From Myxococcus guangdongensis (GTDB lineage: Bacteria > Myxococcota > Myxococcia > Myxococcales > Myxococcaceae), in NCBI RefSeq assembly GCF_024198255.1, contig NZ_JAJVKW010000001.1:186001-250000 (forward strand): DNA of 64,000 nt. The letters run 5' to 3'. Numbering within the stretch: position 1 is the stretch's first letter; each line of letters begins with the position of its first letter. Below the pieces are notes generated by a model that searched no databases, was not told the origin of the DNA, and was given only the letters and a program-made list of their open reading frames with translations. Shown here one piece after another: positions 20,023 through 29,429 of the stretch. Both the position numbers and the translations under genes were made by a program.

Positions 20023-20985
20023 ATGGCGATGCGCGAGACGGGTGTGGGAGCGAAGGTGGGCGGCGACGGCTGCCGTGTCTGTGCTGGCCGGACGTACGTC
20101 ATCGAACGGCAGGGAGACCAGGCCCAGGCGCGCGTGTGCGTGTGTTCGGAGAACTGCTCCGTCTGCGAGGGACGGGGTCATGTGCTCGTCGAGCGCGAGA
20201 ACGTGTTCAGCCAGAAGGTGGGCCCCAAGCGCTACGAGGTGATGGAGCCGTGCACGTGCACGCGGCGGCGCAAGCGCGTGGCGAACTACAACGAGGTGCG
20301 GCTGCCCGGCGTGGTGGCGCATGCGTCGTTCGACAACTACCGGGCCTTCAACGAAGCGCAGGACCGGGGGCGCGGCGTGGCGATGCACTTCGGCCACCAG
20401 TACGTGAAGGGCGCGACGTCCAAGGGCTTCATCCTGAGCGGGCCTGTCGGCACGGGGAAGACGCACCTGCTGGCGGCCACGCTGGGCCACCTGGTCATCG
20501 AGGTGGGCGCGCGGGCGCGGTACGTGGAGATCTCGCTGCTGTACGCCACCATCCGGCGCGGCTTCCAGGAGGGCAAGAGCGGCGGGGAGATCATCGGCCC
20601 GCTGTCGGAGGTGGAGGTGCTGGCCATCGACGAGCTGGGCAAGGGGCGCGGCAGCCCCTTCGAGATGGAGACCCTCGATGAGCTCATCGCCCGCCGGTAC
20701 AACGCGGGGCGCACCACGCTGTTCGCGACGAACTACTCGCTGGAGCCGGAGAAGAAGCAGCGCGCCAACGGGCCCACGGGTTACCGGACCACGGAGGACG
20801 CGCGCGCCACGGTGAAGGACTCCGAGCTGCTGCGTGAGCGCGTGGGCGAGCGCATCTACAGCCGCCTGTGCGAGATGTGCACCTTCGTGGAGCTGCCGAG
20901 GGACACGCCGGACCGACGGCGCACGCGTCAGGAGATGGACTCGCTGCACAACCCGCCCCCCGGAATGCGCAGCGCGGGCCGGTGA
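20023..20985 (+). CDS. Zinc-finger AAA+ ATPase of the DnaC/DnaI (IstB-like) family, possible helicase loader
   Basis: The ATG at 20023 follows AAGGG by seven bases. An upstream GTG in frame is less well placed. The 320-residue product has an N-terminal region with eight cysteines (17, 20, 39, 41, 45, 48, 77, 79) in CxxC-like groups, suggesting bound zinc. An AAA+ core follows, with Walker A (GPVGTGKTH, about 140-148), Walker B (LAIDELGKG), sensor 1 (LFATNY) and the family arginine-finger box (RVGERIYSRL). A cysteine-rich N-terminus before a DnaC-type ATPase is the layout of Bacillus DnaI. There is no transposase nearby, which argues against an IstB role in transposition. The basic C-terminus has no obvious extra domain. 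Confidence 0.85.
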   Translation: MAMRETGVGAKVGGDGCRVCAGRTYVIERQGDQAQARVCVCSENCSVCEGRGHVLVERENVFSQKVGPKRYEVMEPCTCTRRRKRVANYNEVRLPGVVAHASFDNYRAFNEAQDRGRGVAMHFGHQYVKGATSKGFILSGPVGTGKTHLLAATLGHLVIEVGARARYVEISLLYATIRRGFQEGKSGGEIIGPLSEVEVLAIDELGKGRGSPFEMETLDELIARRYNAGRTTLFATNYSLEPEKKQRANGPTGYRTTEDARATVKDSELLRERVGERIYSRLCEMCTFVELPRDTPDRRRTRQEMDSLHNPPPGMRSAGR

Positions 20986-21066
20986 GGTCTCCAGGTCGGA
21001 GCCGTGATGTCCGGCTCCGGCTCACGACAGTGGACGCGCCCACGTGTCCTTTGCGTCAATGCGCGG

Positions 21067-21393
21067 ATGACCGACGCCATCCTCGTCCTCGTCACCGCGC
21101 CCTCCGCCGACAAGGCCGCCGAGCTGGCGCGAAGTCTCGTGGAGGCGCAGCTCGCCGCGTGCGGCAACATCCTCCCCGGGCTTCGCTCCATCTACCGCTG
21201 GGAGGGCAAGGTGCAGGACGAAGCAGAGGCGCTCATCCTCTTCAAGACGCGCGCCTCGCTCTTCGACGCCCTGCGCTCGCGAATCGTCGAGCTGCACCCC
21301 TACGACGTCCCGGAGGTGCTCCGCTTCGACATCGCCGATGGCCATGCGCCCTACCTGGCCTGGATTCTCGACAGCACCCGCGCGCCGTCATGA
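21067..21393 (+). CDS. cutA: Divalent-cation tolerance protein CutA
   Basis: The 108-residue protein matches the small trimeric CutA family over its full length. Features are an opening beta strand (AILVLVTAPS), the ACGNILPGLRSIYRWEGK segment, EALILFKT, and the typical ELHPYDVPEVLRFDI...YLAWI C-terminal stretch. The ATG at 21067 was chosen because the family begins at this strand. The in-frame upstream ATGs add unrelated sequence. CutA proteins are cytoplasmic and have been linked to copper tolerance, although the biochemical role is unsettled. The gene's last six bases overlap the end of the convergent clp gene. Confidence 0.92.
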   Translation: MTDAILVLVTAPSADKAAELARSLVEAQLAACGNILPGLRSIYRWEGKVQDEAEALILFKTRASLFDALRSRIVELHPYDVPEVLRFDIADGHAPYLAWILDSTRAPS

Positions 21394-24057
21394 CGTCGCC
21401 GGCGTCGGCTCAGGAGCAACAGAGACACCGGCATCCGCGGTGAAGACGAAGTGCCCGTCCTGGAAGTCGACGAGGATGCGCTGGCCCTCGCTCACCGTGC
21501 CTCGGAGCAGCATGCGGCTGATCTCCGTCTCCAGCTCCCGCTGGATGACGCGGCGAAGCGGCCTCGCGCCGTAGCGCGGCTCGAAGCCCCGCTCGGCCAA
21601 CGTGTCGCGCGCCGCATCCGTCAACTCCAGGCGCAGGTTCTGCCCGTGCAGCTTGCGGCGCGTGGCCTCCAGCATCGTGTCGACGATGCGCCTCAGCTGC
21701 GTCGGGTTGAGCGGATGGAAGACGATGATCTCGTCGATGCGGTTGATGAACTCCGGGCGGAAGTGGCCGCGCAGCGCATTCATCACCGCCTCACTGGCGC
21801 GCTCACGACCCGTCTTCTCCTCGTCCTCCGAGCGCTGGAAGCCCAGCGCGGCCCTCGCGGCCCCCATCGCCTCCGAGCCCAGGTTGGACGTCATGATGAT
21901 GACCGCGTTCTTGAAGTCCACGGTGCGCCCGCGTGAGTCCGTGAGCCGGCCGTCATCCAGGATTTGCAGCAGCAGGTTGAACACGTCCGGGTGGGCCTTC
22001 TCCACCTCGTCGAACAGCAGCACCGAGTAGGGCCTGCGCCGCACCGCCTCCGTCAGACGTCCCGCCTCCTCGTAGCCCACGTACCCGGGCGGCGCGCCGA
22101 TGAGGCGGCTCACCGTGTGACGCTCCTGGAACTCGGACATGTCCAGGCGGATCATCGCGGCCTCGTCGTTGAACAGGTAGTCGGCCAGCGCGCGCGCCGT
22201 CTCCGTCTTCCCCACGCCCGTGGGCCCCAGGAACAGGAACGAGCCGATGGGGCGGTTCGGGTCCTTCAGGCCCGCGCGGGCACGACGCACCGCCTCGGCG
22301 ATGGCCCGGAGCGCGTCCTCCTGCCCCACCACGCGCTGCTTCAGCGCGTCCTCCATCTCCAGCAGTCGCTGGCTCTCCTCCTGCTGCAGCTTGCGCGCGG
22401 GGATGCCCGTCCACTCGCTCACCACCGTGGCGATGTCCTCCGGCGTCACGGAGGGCTCGGTGACACCGCGCTTCAATTGCCACTGGGTCCGCAGCCCCTC
22501 CAGCTCGGTGCGCAGGGTCTCGATGTCACCCTTGAGCCGGCTGGCCTCCTCGTAGTGCTCCCCCGCCACCGCGGCGCTCTTGTCCTTCTCCTTCTGCTCC
22601 AGCATCGCCTCCACTTCGCCCAGGCGGTCCGGCGCCGTGCGCGCGCCCAGGCGCACCATGGCCGAGGCCTCGTCGAGCAGGTCGATGGCCTTGTCCGGCA
22701 GGAAGCGGTCATTGACGTACTTGTCCGACAGCTCGACGGACGCCGTCAGCGACGTGTCCAGGATCTTCACCCGGTGGTGCGCCTCGTACGCGTCACGCAG
22801 CCCGCGCAGGATTTCGATGGCCTGCTCCGGCGTGGGCTCCGCCACCATGACGGGCTGGAAGCGGCGCTCGAGCGCGGCGTCCTTCTCGATGTTCTTGCGG
22901 TACTCGTCCAGCGTCGTGGCCCCCAGACACTGGAGCTCGCCCCGCGCCAGGGACGGCTTGAGCAGGTTGGACGCGTCCACCGCGCCCTCCGCGCCGCCCG
23001 CGCCCACCACCGTGTGCACCTCGTCGATGAAGAGGATGATCTGCCCCTTGAGGGCGCGAATCTCATCCATCAATCCCTTGAAGCGCTCCTCGAACTCGCC
23101 CCGGAACTTCGTGCCACCCAGCACGCTGCCCAGGTCCAACGACAACACACGCTTGTCCTTGAGCACCTCCGGCACGTCCCCGGAGATGATTCGCTGCGCG
23201 AGCCCCTCCGCGATGGCCGTCTTGCCCACGCCCGGCTCGCCGATGAGCACCGGGTTGTTCTTCGTCTTGCGGCTCAAGATGCGGATGACGCGGCTGATCT
23301 CCTTCTCGCGGCCGATGACGGGGTCCAGCTCCCCGGCCCGCGCGAGCGCGGACACGTCCCGCGTGAAGCGCGTGAGGTTCGGCGGCAGACCTCCTCCTCC
23401 CTGACGGGCTCCGCCACCCGGAGTGGGCGTGGCCGGGCCACCTATCGAGGCCATCAGGCGCTTGCGCAGCTCGTTGACGTCGACGCCCGAGAGGAACTGC
23501 GCGGCGAAGCTCTCCGCCTCCATCAGGATGCCCAGCAAGAGATGCTCGGGGCCGATGAAGCTGTGCCCCATCTGCAGGGCCTGGAGCCGCGCGATTTGAA
23601 GCACGCGCTTGACGCCGGACGACAGCGCGACGACGGCCGCCTTCCGAGGCTCGCGGCGCGGCATCACCGCGTCCAGTCGCGTCTCGAACTCGTCCACGGG
23701 CGCGCCCAGGTGCTTGAGCGTCTCGCGCAGCTCTGGCACCGAGTGCAACAACGACAACAGCAGGTGCTCGATGCGCATCCGCTCATAGCCCGAGTCGAGC
23801 GTCATCCGCGCCGCGCGCTCCAGCACCTGCTGCGCCATCTCCGACAGCTGCGTGAGCAGGTTCTCCCGGCTCCGGGGGCGCGGCCCCATCAATTGCTCGA
23901 TGAGGCTCTCCAGGCTGCCGAAGCCATTCGCTCCAGCCAGTCCCACGCCCATCGCGCTCGCGCAGTGGTTGCAGAGCTGGAGGGTCGTCTCCTGTCCCTC
24001 CATCCGCTTCTTGAGCTGGACCGCGGCCGGGCGCGTTCCACAGTTCTGACACAGCAT
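21388..24057 (-). CDS. ClpC/ClpE-type AAA+ unfoldase with N-terminal zinc finger
   Basis: The protein has 889 residues. A four-cysteine finger (C3, C6, C29, C32) opens it, as in ClpE and McsA. Clp N-type repeats follow at about residues 75-205 ([22 protein letters not shown]). ATPase domain 1 has Walker A GEPGVGKT (about 273-280) and Walker [13 protein letters not shown]-like coiled middle segment ([20 protein letters not shown]) comes next. Domain 2 has Walker A GPTGVGKT and [18 protein letters not shown]. An ALGF loop sits where ClpP-binding IGF/VGF loops lie in ClpA and ClpC, so it probably feeds ClpP. Such unfoldases remove misfolded or regulated proteins in the cytoplasm. The ATG at 24057 has GGAGG nine bases upstream. 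Combining a zinc finger with a complete N domain is less usual than either alone. Confidence 0.92.
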   Translation of the reverse strand: MLCQNCGTRPAAVQLKKRMEGQETTLQLCNHCASAMGVGLAGANGFGSLESLIEQLMGPRPRSRENLLTQLSEMAQQVLERAARMTLDSGYERMRIEHLLLSLLHSVPELRETLKHLGAPVDEFETRLDAVMPRREPRKAAVVALSSGVKRVLQIARLQALQMGHSFIGPEHLLLGILMEAESFAAQFLSGVDVNELRKRLMASIGGPATPTPGGGARQGGGGLPPNLTRFTRDVSALARAGELDPVIGREKEISRVIRILSRKTKNNPVLIGEPGVGKTAIAEGLAQRIISGDVPEVLKDKRVLSLDLGSVLGGTKFRGEFEERFKGLMDEIRALKGQIILFIDEVHTVVGAGGAEGAVDASNLLKPSLARGELQCLGATTLDEYRKNIEKDAALERRFQPVMVAEPTPEQAIEILRGLRDAYEAHHRVKILDTSLTASVELSDKYVNDRFLPDKAIDLLDEASAMVRLGARTAPDRLGEVEAMLEQKEKDKSAAVAGEHYEEASRLKGDIETLRTELEGLRTQWQLKRGVTEPSVTPEDIATVVSEWTGIPARKLQQEESQRLLEMEDALKQRVVGQEDALRAIAEAVRRARAGLKDPNRPIGSFLFLGPTGVGKTETARALADYLFNDEAAMIRLDMSEFQERHTVSRLIGAPPGYVGYEEAGRLTEAVRRRPYSVLLFDEVEKAHPDVFNLLLQILDDGRLTDSRGRTVDFKNAVIIMTSNLGSEAMGAARAALGFQRSEDEEKTGRERASEAVMNALRGHFRPEFINRIDEIIVFHPLNPTQLRRIVDTMLEATRRKLHGQNLRLELTDAARDTLAERGFEPRYGARPLRRVIQRELETEISRMLLRGTVSEGQRILVDFQDGHFVFTADAGVSVAPEPTPATS

Positions 24058-24305
24058 GGTCGACGACCTCCGCGCTCCACTCCCTCGGGCAAGCTAGGAA
24101 CGGAAGCGAGCGCGGTCGCGGCCCCGAGCGGGCATGCGGACGAGGCCCCCTCCTGCTCCTCGGCGGGAGGTCACGCCTGGGCGCATCCCCTCGTCCTCCA
24201 GGACGTTGCCCCCGGATGAAGCCGGCCGCAGATCTTCCCTTCGAGTCGAGCGCAAGAGAACATCGGTCCGAGCGCTCATGCCCCGCGCTCCGTGTCCGGA
24301 GAGCC

Positions 24306-24746
24306 ATGGTGCGTCCCCTGTCCTTCCCAGCCCGTCCCGCACGTATCGCGCTCCTGGGCGCCACGGTGCTGTGTGCGTGTACTTCGGGGCGTGTCGCGAC
24401 GCGGGACGAGGGCACCGAGCGCATCGCGGCCATCATCGGGACACCGGAGCGCGAGGAGCCCATCCCCGAGGGCCTCGTCTTCGTGCCGGACACGACGCCG
24501 CTGCCCGAGGAGGACTCGCTCGCCCTCAACGACGAGCCCGCGCCGCCCCCTCGTCCAGAGAGGGTGGACCGTGGGTTGCCCTGGGCGCCCTACTCCGCCG
24601 GACCGATGCTCGGCATGTGCACGCGGCCACCGCACGGGGCCATCCTCCCGGCCCCCGTGCCTCCGGCGTGTCTGCTGGCGCCAGGCTCCATCCGCTTCCA
24701 CCTCACGCCCAGGCCCGGCGGCAGCATCCCGGGCCTGTTGCCCTGA
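24306..24746 (+). CDS. Small proline-rich lipoprotein, unknown function
   Basis: The chosen ATG at 24306 has GGAGAG upstream and starts a signal sequence (RIALLGATVLCAC) with a possible lipobox LCAC. The 146-residue product has a short acidic region and then a Pro-rich tail (PAPPPRPERVDRG, LTPRPGGSIPG). No domain is recognised. Its stop codon lies inside a hairpin shared with the convergent BON/LysM gene. It stands alone on its strand. A surface or periplasmic lipoprotein is likely, and nothing more specific can be said. Confidence 0.65.
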   Translation: MVRPLSFPARPARIALLGATVLCACTSGRVATRDEGTERIAAIIGTPEREEPIPEGLVFVPDTTPLPEEDSLALNDEPAPPPRPERVDRGLPWAPYSAGPMLGMCTRPPHGAILPAPVPPACLLAPGSIRFHLTPRPGGSIPGLLP

Positions 24747-24760
24747 CGGACTCCGTCAGG
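24742..24760. terminator. Palindromic hairpin containing the stop codons of two convergent genes
   Basis: CCTGACGGA, one base, then TCCGTCAGG form a near-perfect palindrome. The left arm contains the TGA of the upstream gene (24744-24746) and the right arm contains the TGA of the BON/LysM gene on the other strand (24756-24758). It may serve as a bidirectional terminator, but there is no T-run. Confidence 0.45.
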
Positions 24761-25148
24761 CCGTCGCAATCGTCTTCGGCGGGAGCTTGAGCTTCTGGCC
24801 CACCTTGATCTTGTCCGGGTCCGTGAGCTGGTCCTTGTTGATCTCGAAAATCTTCGGGTACAGCTTCGCGTCCCCGTAGATGTCCTTGGCCAGCTTCCCC
24901 AGCGTGTCGCCGGACTTCACCGTGTAGAGGCCATACGGCTCCGCGTTCGTCACGGTGAGGTTGACCATGATCTCCTGCTGCCACTTCGCGTGCTTCGCCT
25001 TGATCTGATCCCAGATGCGGTCGCGGTCCCACGCGTAGTCCACCGAGCCCTTGAGGATGAGCTTCCCGTTCTCCTCTCGGGACTCGACCTTCGCGCCAAC
25101 CGTCTTCGCCACATCGAGCACGTCCTGATAGTCGTTCTGCAGGGCCAT
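24756..25148 (-). CDS. BON-like/LysM protein resembling potassium-binding Kbp (YgaU)
   Basis: The ATG at 25148 follows a strong AGGAGGAG. The 130-residue protein has no signal peptide. Residues 1-75 look like a BON-type fold (KVESREENGKLILKGSVDYA). A LysM domain ends it (YTVKSGDTLGKLAKDIYGDA, then FEINKDQLTDPDKIKVGQKL). Escherichia coli Kbp/YgaU has the same order, length and lack of export signal and binds potassium in the cytoplasm. This protein is a good candidate for a similar role, but the BON half is divergent. The frame runs upstream to 25421, but that part is low-complexity and lacks a ribosome-binding site. Confidence 0.85.
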   Translation of the reverse strand: MALQNDYQDVLDVAKTVGAKVESREENGKLILKGSVDYAWDRDRIWDQIKAKHAKWQQEIMVNLTVTNAEPYGLYTVKSGDTLGKLAKDIYGDAKLYPKIFEINKDQLTDPDKIKVGQKLKLPPKTIATA

Positions 25149-25553
25149 GGGCGCTCCTCCTGTCGGGTCCGGTCGCACGATGTCCACGCATCGGCCAGCG
25201 TGCGAGGCAGCGCACTGTAGGCACGCCCGCCTCGCCCCCTGTCTCGCCCTCCAGGCCCTCGTGTTCGCCGCGCAACGGACACCGTCGCCCGTGACTGCTT
25301 CGTCGCTCGACGGCAGGCCTGTCGAGCCACTGCCGCCCGTCAAGTGGACGAGCACGAGTGACGTTCCATCCGCGCGGCGCTTCGTGGTACCGGAATGGAC
25401 CGAGCCACGGCCCTCCTTCACCAGTGCTTCTCGCGCGGGAAGGAAGACAGGTCGCCTGCTTCACGAGGGAACGGACGGCGCGGGGAGGCAGAATAGCGCT
25501 CGCCCTCCCGGACGTTCATTGGCTCGCTCAACCCCCAGAGGAGTCAACCCCCC
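25149..25553. other. Divergent intergenic region, 405 bases, no gene found
   Basis: This stretch separates the BON/LysM gene and the beta-helix gene, which point away from each other. Open frames on both strands cross it, but their translations are unlike any family and have no ribosome-binding sites. It must hold the promoters of both neighbours. I found no convincing -35/-10 pair, tRNA or long repeat. Confidence 0.5.
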
Positions 25554-27191
25554 ATGTCCACGCTGCGCAGCCTGTGCCTCATCGGAGCTTTCTCCGTGGG
25601 AGGCCTCGCCTGTACCGGAAACACGGAGTCCACCTCCCCATCGGGCGCCATCCCCAGCCCCACCCGCCCCACCCTCCCGTCGACCGGAAATCCCCAACAA
25701 CCCGAGCCGGACCCCACGCCCCCCGTCACGGAGATTCCGACGCCCTCTCCGACGACGCCCACCACTCCGGACACGCCCGCACCCGAGGCGCCCAGCGAGC
25801 CCCAGTACTCCCGCGAGTGGTTCGTGAGCCCGTCCGGCAACGACACCGCGGCAGGCAACGCGTCGAGGCCGCTGCGCACCATCTCCAAGGCCATCACCCT
25901 GGCGGGACCGGGCGAAATCATCCGCGTCCAGGCGGGCACCTATGCGGAGAAGCTGGTGTTCGACTCCAGCGTGCGCGCCGGCACCGCGAGCGCGCCCATC
26001 ACGCTGCGCGGTGAGGGCAAGGCGAAGCTCGTCCCCACGTCGGGGGGCTGGTACATGGCGCTCGTGCAGCGGCCGAACTGGCGCATCGAGGGCTTCGAGT
26101 TCGACGTGCGCGGCCAGCGCCAGGTCGCGGTGACGTTCGCCGGGGACACGCAGGGCACCGTGCTGGCGAACAACGACCTGCACCACGGCACCTTCGGCAG
26201 CGGCATCAGCACGGACGCCGGCGCGCGCGGCATCACCATCGAGAACAACCACATCCATCACTTCGCCCAGGGGACCACCGACTCCCACGGCGTCGTCATC
26301 GCGCCCACGTCGAAGAACATCACCGTGCGCGGCAATGACATCCACGACAACTCGGGTGACTCCGTGCAGTGCCTGGGGCCCGAGGGCTTCAGCAACGACG
26401 CGCCCGCGGCCGGGGTCCTCATCGAGGGCAACGACATGTATGACAACCGCGAGAACGCCGTGGACATCAAGACGTGCCACGACGTCACGGTGCGGGGCAA
26501 CCGGATGCACGGCTTCACCAAGTCCTCCACGTCACGTGGCGAGGCGGTGGTGGTGCACTACTCCGCGAAGAACATCACCATCGAGGACAACGACATCTCC
26601 GAGTCCTCGCTGGGCGTCGCCATCGGCGGCAACCGCTTGAATGCCCCGCCCACCAACGTGTCCATCCGGCGCAACCGCATCTTCAACCTGAAGACGCCCG
26701 AGGGCTCCGCCATCCGCATCGAGAACGGCGTGGACGTGCGCGTGCTGCACAACACCGTGACGGGGACGAACGGCTTCGCGCTGGTGCTCGGCCACGGCAC
26801 GGGGGGCAACTCCACCAACGTGGCCGTGCGCAACAACATCTTCGACACGAAGAACGCGGTGCACCTGGGCCACAGCGCGCCGGGCCTGAAGATGGAGTCC
26901 AACCTCTACCGGCCGGGCGCCAACTTCACGACGGGCAACTTCTTCGTCCCCGAGCTCTCGTGGGTGGGGACGCTGTTCGCCGCGTGGAAGCAGCAGGAGG
27001 GCCAGGACGTGACCTCCATCGAGGCGCTCAACGCGCTGGTCGACGCGGACTCGCTCGAGCCCGGACCGGGCGCGGTGGACAAGGGCATGGACCTGGGCCT
27101 GCCCTACTGCGGCGCCGCGCCGGACGTGGGCGCCATCGAGTCCGACTGCCCCACCGCCATCCAGACGGCGACGGCGGAGCTCACCGAGTAG
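25554..27191 (+). CDS. Secreted lipoprotein with right-handed parallel beta-helix
   Basis: This 545-residue lipoprotein has lipobox GLAC (Cys20). A long Pro/Thr-rich spacer (about residues 25-85) follows. The next segment (WFVSPSGNDTAAGNASRPL) is the typical opening of pectate-lyase-like beta-helix proteins. The body has at least seven coil repeats with an asparagine ladder (ITVRGNDIHDN, VLIEGNDMYDN, VTVRGNRMHGF, ITIEDNDISES, VSIRRNRIFNL). These folds usually bind or cleave acidic polysaccharide. The likely site is the cell surface, tethered to the outer membrane. I cannot pick out catalytic lysine or arginine residues with confidence, so lyase activity is not claimed. GAGGAG precedes the ATG. 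The gene is monocistronic and ends at a strong hairpin. Confidence 0.85.
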   Translation: MSTLRSLCLIGAFSVGGLACTGNTESTSPSGAIPSPTRPTLPSTGNPQQPEPDPTPPVTEIPTPSPTTPTTPDTPAPEAPSEPQYSREWFVSPSGNDTAAGNASRPLRTISKAITLAGPGEIIRVQAGTYAEKLVFDSSVRAGTASAPITLRGEGKAKLVPTSGGWYMALVQRPNWRIEGFEFDVRGQRQVAVTFAGDTQGTVLANNDLHHGTFGSGISTDAGARGITIENNHIHHFAQGTTDSHGVVIAPTSKNITVRGNDIHDNSGDSVQCLGPEGFSNDAPAAGVLIEGNDMYDNRENAVDIKTCHDVTVRGNRMHGFTKSSTSRGEAVVVHYSAKNITIEDNDISESSLGVAIGGNRLNAPPTNVSIRRNRIFNLKTPEGSAIRIENGVDVRVLHNTVTGTNGFALVLGHGTGGNSTNVAVRNNIFDTKNAVHLGHSAPGLKMESNLYRPGANFTTGNFFVPELSWVGTLFAAWKQQEGQDVTSIEALNALVDADSLEPGPGAVDKGMDLGLPYCGAAPDVGAIESDCPTAIQTATAELTE

Positions 27192-27204
27192 TTTGGGGTG
27201 AGGA

Positions 27205-27232
27205 CCTCCCACGCGCGTCGTCGCGTGGGAGG
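27205..27232. terminator. Bidirectional hairpin between the beta-helix gene and lysC
   Basis: CCTCCCACGCG and CGCGTGGGAGG form a perfect 11-base-pair stem with a six-base loop. It lies between two convergent genes, 14 bases after one stop and 12 bases after the other. Confidence 0.75.
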
Positions 27233-27243
27233 CTTCTCCAGGG

Positions 27244-28437
27244 CTACGCGCCGAGCAGCTCGCGGTGCAGCCTCGCCGTCAGCGGCTTCAAGTGCGGCTT
27301 GTCGACCAGGAGCGTGAGCTGGAGCGGAGACGTGTGCGCCGCATGCACCTTCGCGCCCAGCTCCTCCGCCGCCGCCAGCGACTGACGCAGGGGCGCCCAG
27401 TCCGCGTTGAGGCCCACGCCCACGCACGTGACGGTGCCCAGCTCCTCGCGCCACGTCACCGCCGCGCCGAAGCGCGTGGCCAGCTCCTTGCGCAGCGCCT
27501 CCGGCCCGTGGATGTCCGCCAGCGGCACCAGCAGGTACGAATGCCCGGCGCCGCCCGTCAGCCCGTCGTACCCGAGCGAGCGGCCTCGCACGCCCCGGGC
27601 GTCGAGGAACTCCAACAACTCCGCCAACGCAACCGTGGAGCCCGCCGCGAGCACCGCCAGCTCCGCGTCCGCGGTGACGCCCTTGATGCGACTGTCCGAC
27701 GGCGCGGTCAGCTCGCGCACCACCGTGCCGCTGCCCTCCGCATGCGCCGTGCGGGCGAGGATGGCGATGCCACGCGACTTCGCCCACTCCACCGCCTGCG
27801 CGTTGAGCACCTTCGCGCCCGCGCTCGCCAGCTCCTGCATCTCGTCGTAGCTGAGTGACTCCAGCTTGCGCGCGTCCGGCACCACGCGCGGGTCCGCGCT
27901 GAAGATGCCATCCACGTCCGAGTAGATTTCACACGCCTCCGCCTCCAACGCCGCGGCCAGCGCCACCGCCGTCGTGTCCGAGCCGCCACGCCCCAGCGTG
28001 GTGACCTCCTTCTTGTACGACACGCCCTGGTAGCCCGCGACGATGACCACCTTGCCCCGCGCCAGCTCGTCGTGGATGCGGTAGGGCCGCACCTCCACGA
28101 TTCGCGCCTGCGCGTGCGCGTCCGTGGTGATGATGCCGCTCTGGCTGCCCGTGAAGCTGATGGCCGGCACCTCCATCTCCTGGAGCGCCATGGACAGCAG
28201 CGCCATGGAGATGCGCTCGCCGCACGTCAGCAGCATGTCCAGCTCCCGCCGCGCGGGGTCCGGGGACACCTGCTTGGCCAACGCCAGCAACTCGTCCGTG
28301 GTGTCGCCCATGGCGCTCACCACCACCACCACCTGGTACCCGGCGTCGCGCTTGTCCTTCACACGGCGCGCCACCTTGCGAATCTTCTCCACGTCGGCCA
28401 CCGACGAGCCGCCGTACTTCTGGACCACGATAGGCAT
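27244..28437 (-). CDS. lysC: Aspartate kinase
   Basis: The 397-residue protein catalyses phosphorylation of aspartate, the first step toward lysine, threonine, methionine and diaminopimelate. The kinase half shows KYGGSSVA at the N-terminus, [21 protein letters not shown], the [14 protein letters not shown] nucleotide motif and [15 protein letters not shown]. The C-terminal 135 residues form the ACT regulatory pair ([24 protein letters not shown]), so feedback inhibition is likely. The start at ATG 28437 matches the family's [10 protein letters not shown] opening. The upstream frame to 28608 was dropped because it crosses the divergent promoter of the ABC operon. No neighbouring lysine or threonine gene is present. 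Confidence 0.95.
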   Translation of the reverse strand: MPIVVQKYGGSSVADVEKIRKVARRVKDKRDAGYQVVVVVSAMGDTTDELLALAKQVSPDPARRELDMLLTCGERISMALLSMALQEMEVPAISFTGSQSGIITTDAHAQARIVEVRPYRIHDELARGKVVIVAGYQGVSYKKEVTTLGRGGSDTTAVALAAALEAEACEIYSDVDGIFSADPRVVPDARKLESLSYDEMQELASAGAKVLNAQAVEWAKSRGIAILARTAHAEGSGTVVRELTAPSDSRIKGVTADAELAVLAAGSTVALAELLEFLDARGVRGRSLGYDGLTGGAGHSYLLVPLADIHGPEALRKELATRFGAAVTWREELGTVTCVGVGLNADWAPLRQSLAAAEELGAKVHAAHTSPLQLTLLVDKPHLKPLTARLHRELLGA

Positions 28438-28547
28438 GAGCGTCTCACTACCCTTCTTGGGCGTGTCCGGGGAACCACACCGGAGCGGAGTCTTGCAGGA
28501 GCCCGGCCAGCGAGGGGAAGCACCCAGGCCACTCGCCGGGCGTCGCC

Positions 28548-28575
28548 TTGACACCCCGAAGACCCCTCCTATAGT
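28548..28575 (+). promoter_or_regulatory. Strong sigma-70 promoter of the Gld-type ABC operon
   Basis: TTGACA (28548-28553) and TATAGT (28570-28575) are separated by 16 bases, an almost consensus promoter. A leader of about 77 bases precedes the ATG at 28659. Confidence 0.75.
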
Positions 28576-28658
28576 CGGCGGCGGTTCTGCCCGGGCCGTC
28601 CGAGACACACCTCCACGGCCGGCGGCCCAGGTCGAGCACGTCTTCCTGGAGCCTCCCC

Positions 28659-29387
28659 ATGGCGATGATCGAGGTGCAGCACCTCACCAAGCGGTATCGC
28701 GACCGCGTGGCCATCGACGACCTCACCTTCAGCGTCGAAGAGGGCGAAATCCTCGGCTTCCTCGGGCCCAACGGCGCGGGCAAGTCCACCACGATGAAGA
28801 TCCTCACCGGCTTCCTCCCCGCCTCGGAGGGGGTGGCCCGGGTGGGCGGGTTCGACGTCCACCAGCATCCGCTCGAGGTGAAGCGCCGCATCGGCTACCT
28901 GCCGGAGACGCCGCCGCTCTACCCGGAGATGACCGTGGAGAGCTACCTGCGCTTCGTCGCCTCGCTCAAGCGCCTGCCCTCGCGTGAGCAGAAGACCGAG
29001 GTCGAGCGTGTGGCCGCCCTCACCGGCGTCACCCAGGTGTTGGGCCGCGTCCTCGGGAACCTGTCCAAGGGCTACAAGCAGCGCACCGGCATCGCCCAGG
29101 CGCTGCTCGGCTCGCCGCCGGTGCTCATCCTCGACGAGCCGACGGAGGGACTCGACCCCGCCCAGCGCGCCGAGGTGCGCGCGCTCATCAAGGGCCTCGC
29201 GGGCAAGCACACCGTCATCCTCTCCACGCACATCCTCCCGGAGGTGACGATGACGTGCCAGAAGGTCCTCATCCTCCACCAGGGGCGCATCGCCGCGTAC
29301 GACGACCTTGGCAAGCTGGCCGGAACCCAGGGCACCGCCGAGAGCGCGTCGCTGGAAGAAGTCTTCATCAAGCTGACCGCCGCCTGA
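28659..29387 (+). CDS. ABC transporter ATP-binding protein (GldA/CcmA-type)
   Basis: The 242-residue ATPase has Walker A (GPNGAGKST), Q-loop context ([20 protein letters not shown]), signature motif (NLSKGYKQR), Walker B ([14 protein letters not shown]) and the switch histidine (LSTHILPEV). The overall pattern is that of the ABC-2 ATPases paired with GldF/GldG-like membrane proteins. It would power the permease encoded 42 bases downstream from the cytoplasmic face. GGAG lies 11 bases before the ATG. Substrate is unknown. In Bacteroidetes the GldAFG transporter is linked to gliding, but this subtype is widespread in non-gliders too. Confidence 0.93.
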   Translation: MAMIEVQHLTKRYRDRVAIDDLTFSVEEGEILGFLGPNGAGKSTTMKILTGFLPASEGVARVGGFDVHQHPLEVKRRIGYLPETPPLYPEMTVESYLRFVASLKRLPSREQKTEVERVAALTGVTQVLGRVLGNLSKGYKQRTGIAQALLGSPPVLILDEPTEGLDPAQRAEVRALIKGLAGKHTVILSTHILPEVTMTCQKVLILHQGRIAAYDDLGKLAGTQGTAESASLEEVFIKLTAA

Positions 29388-29429
29388 GCGCGCGCCTTTC
29401 GTCCCCCTTCCAAGGAAACCCGTCGGCCC

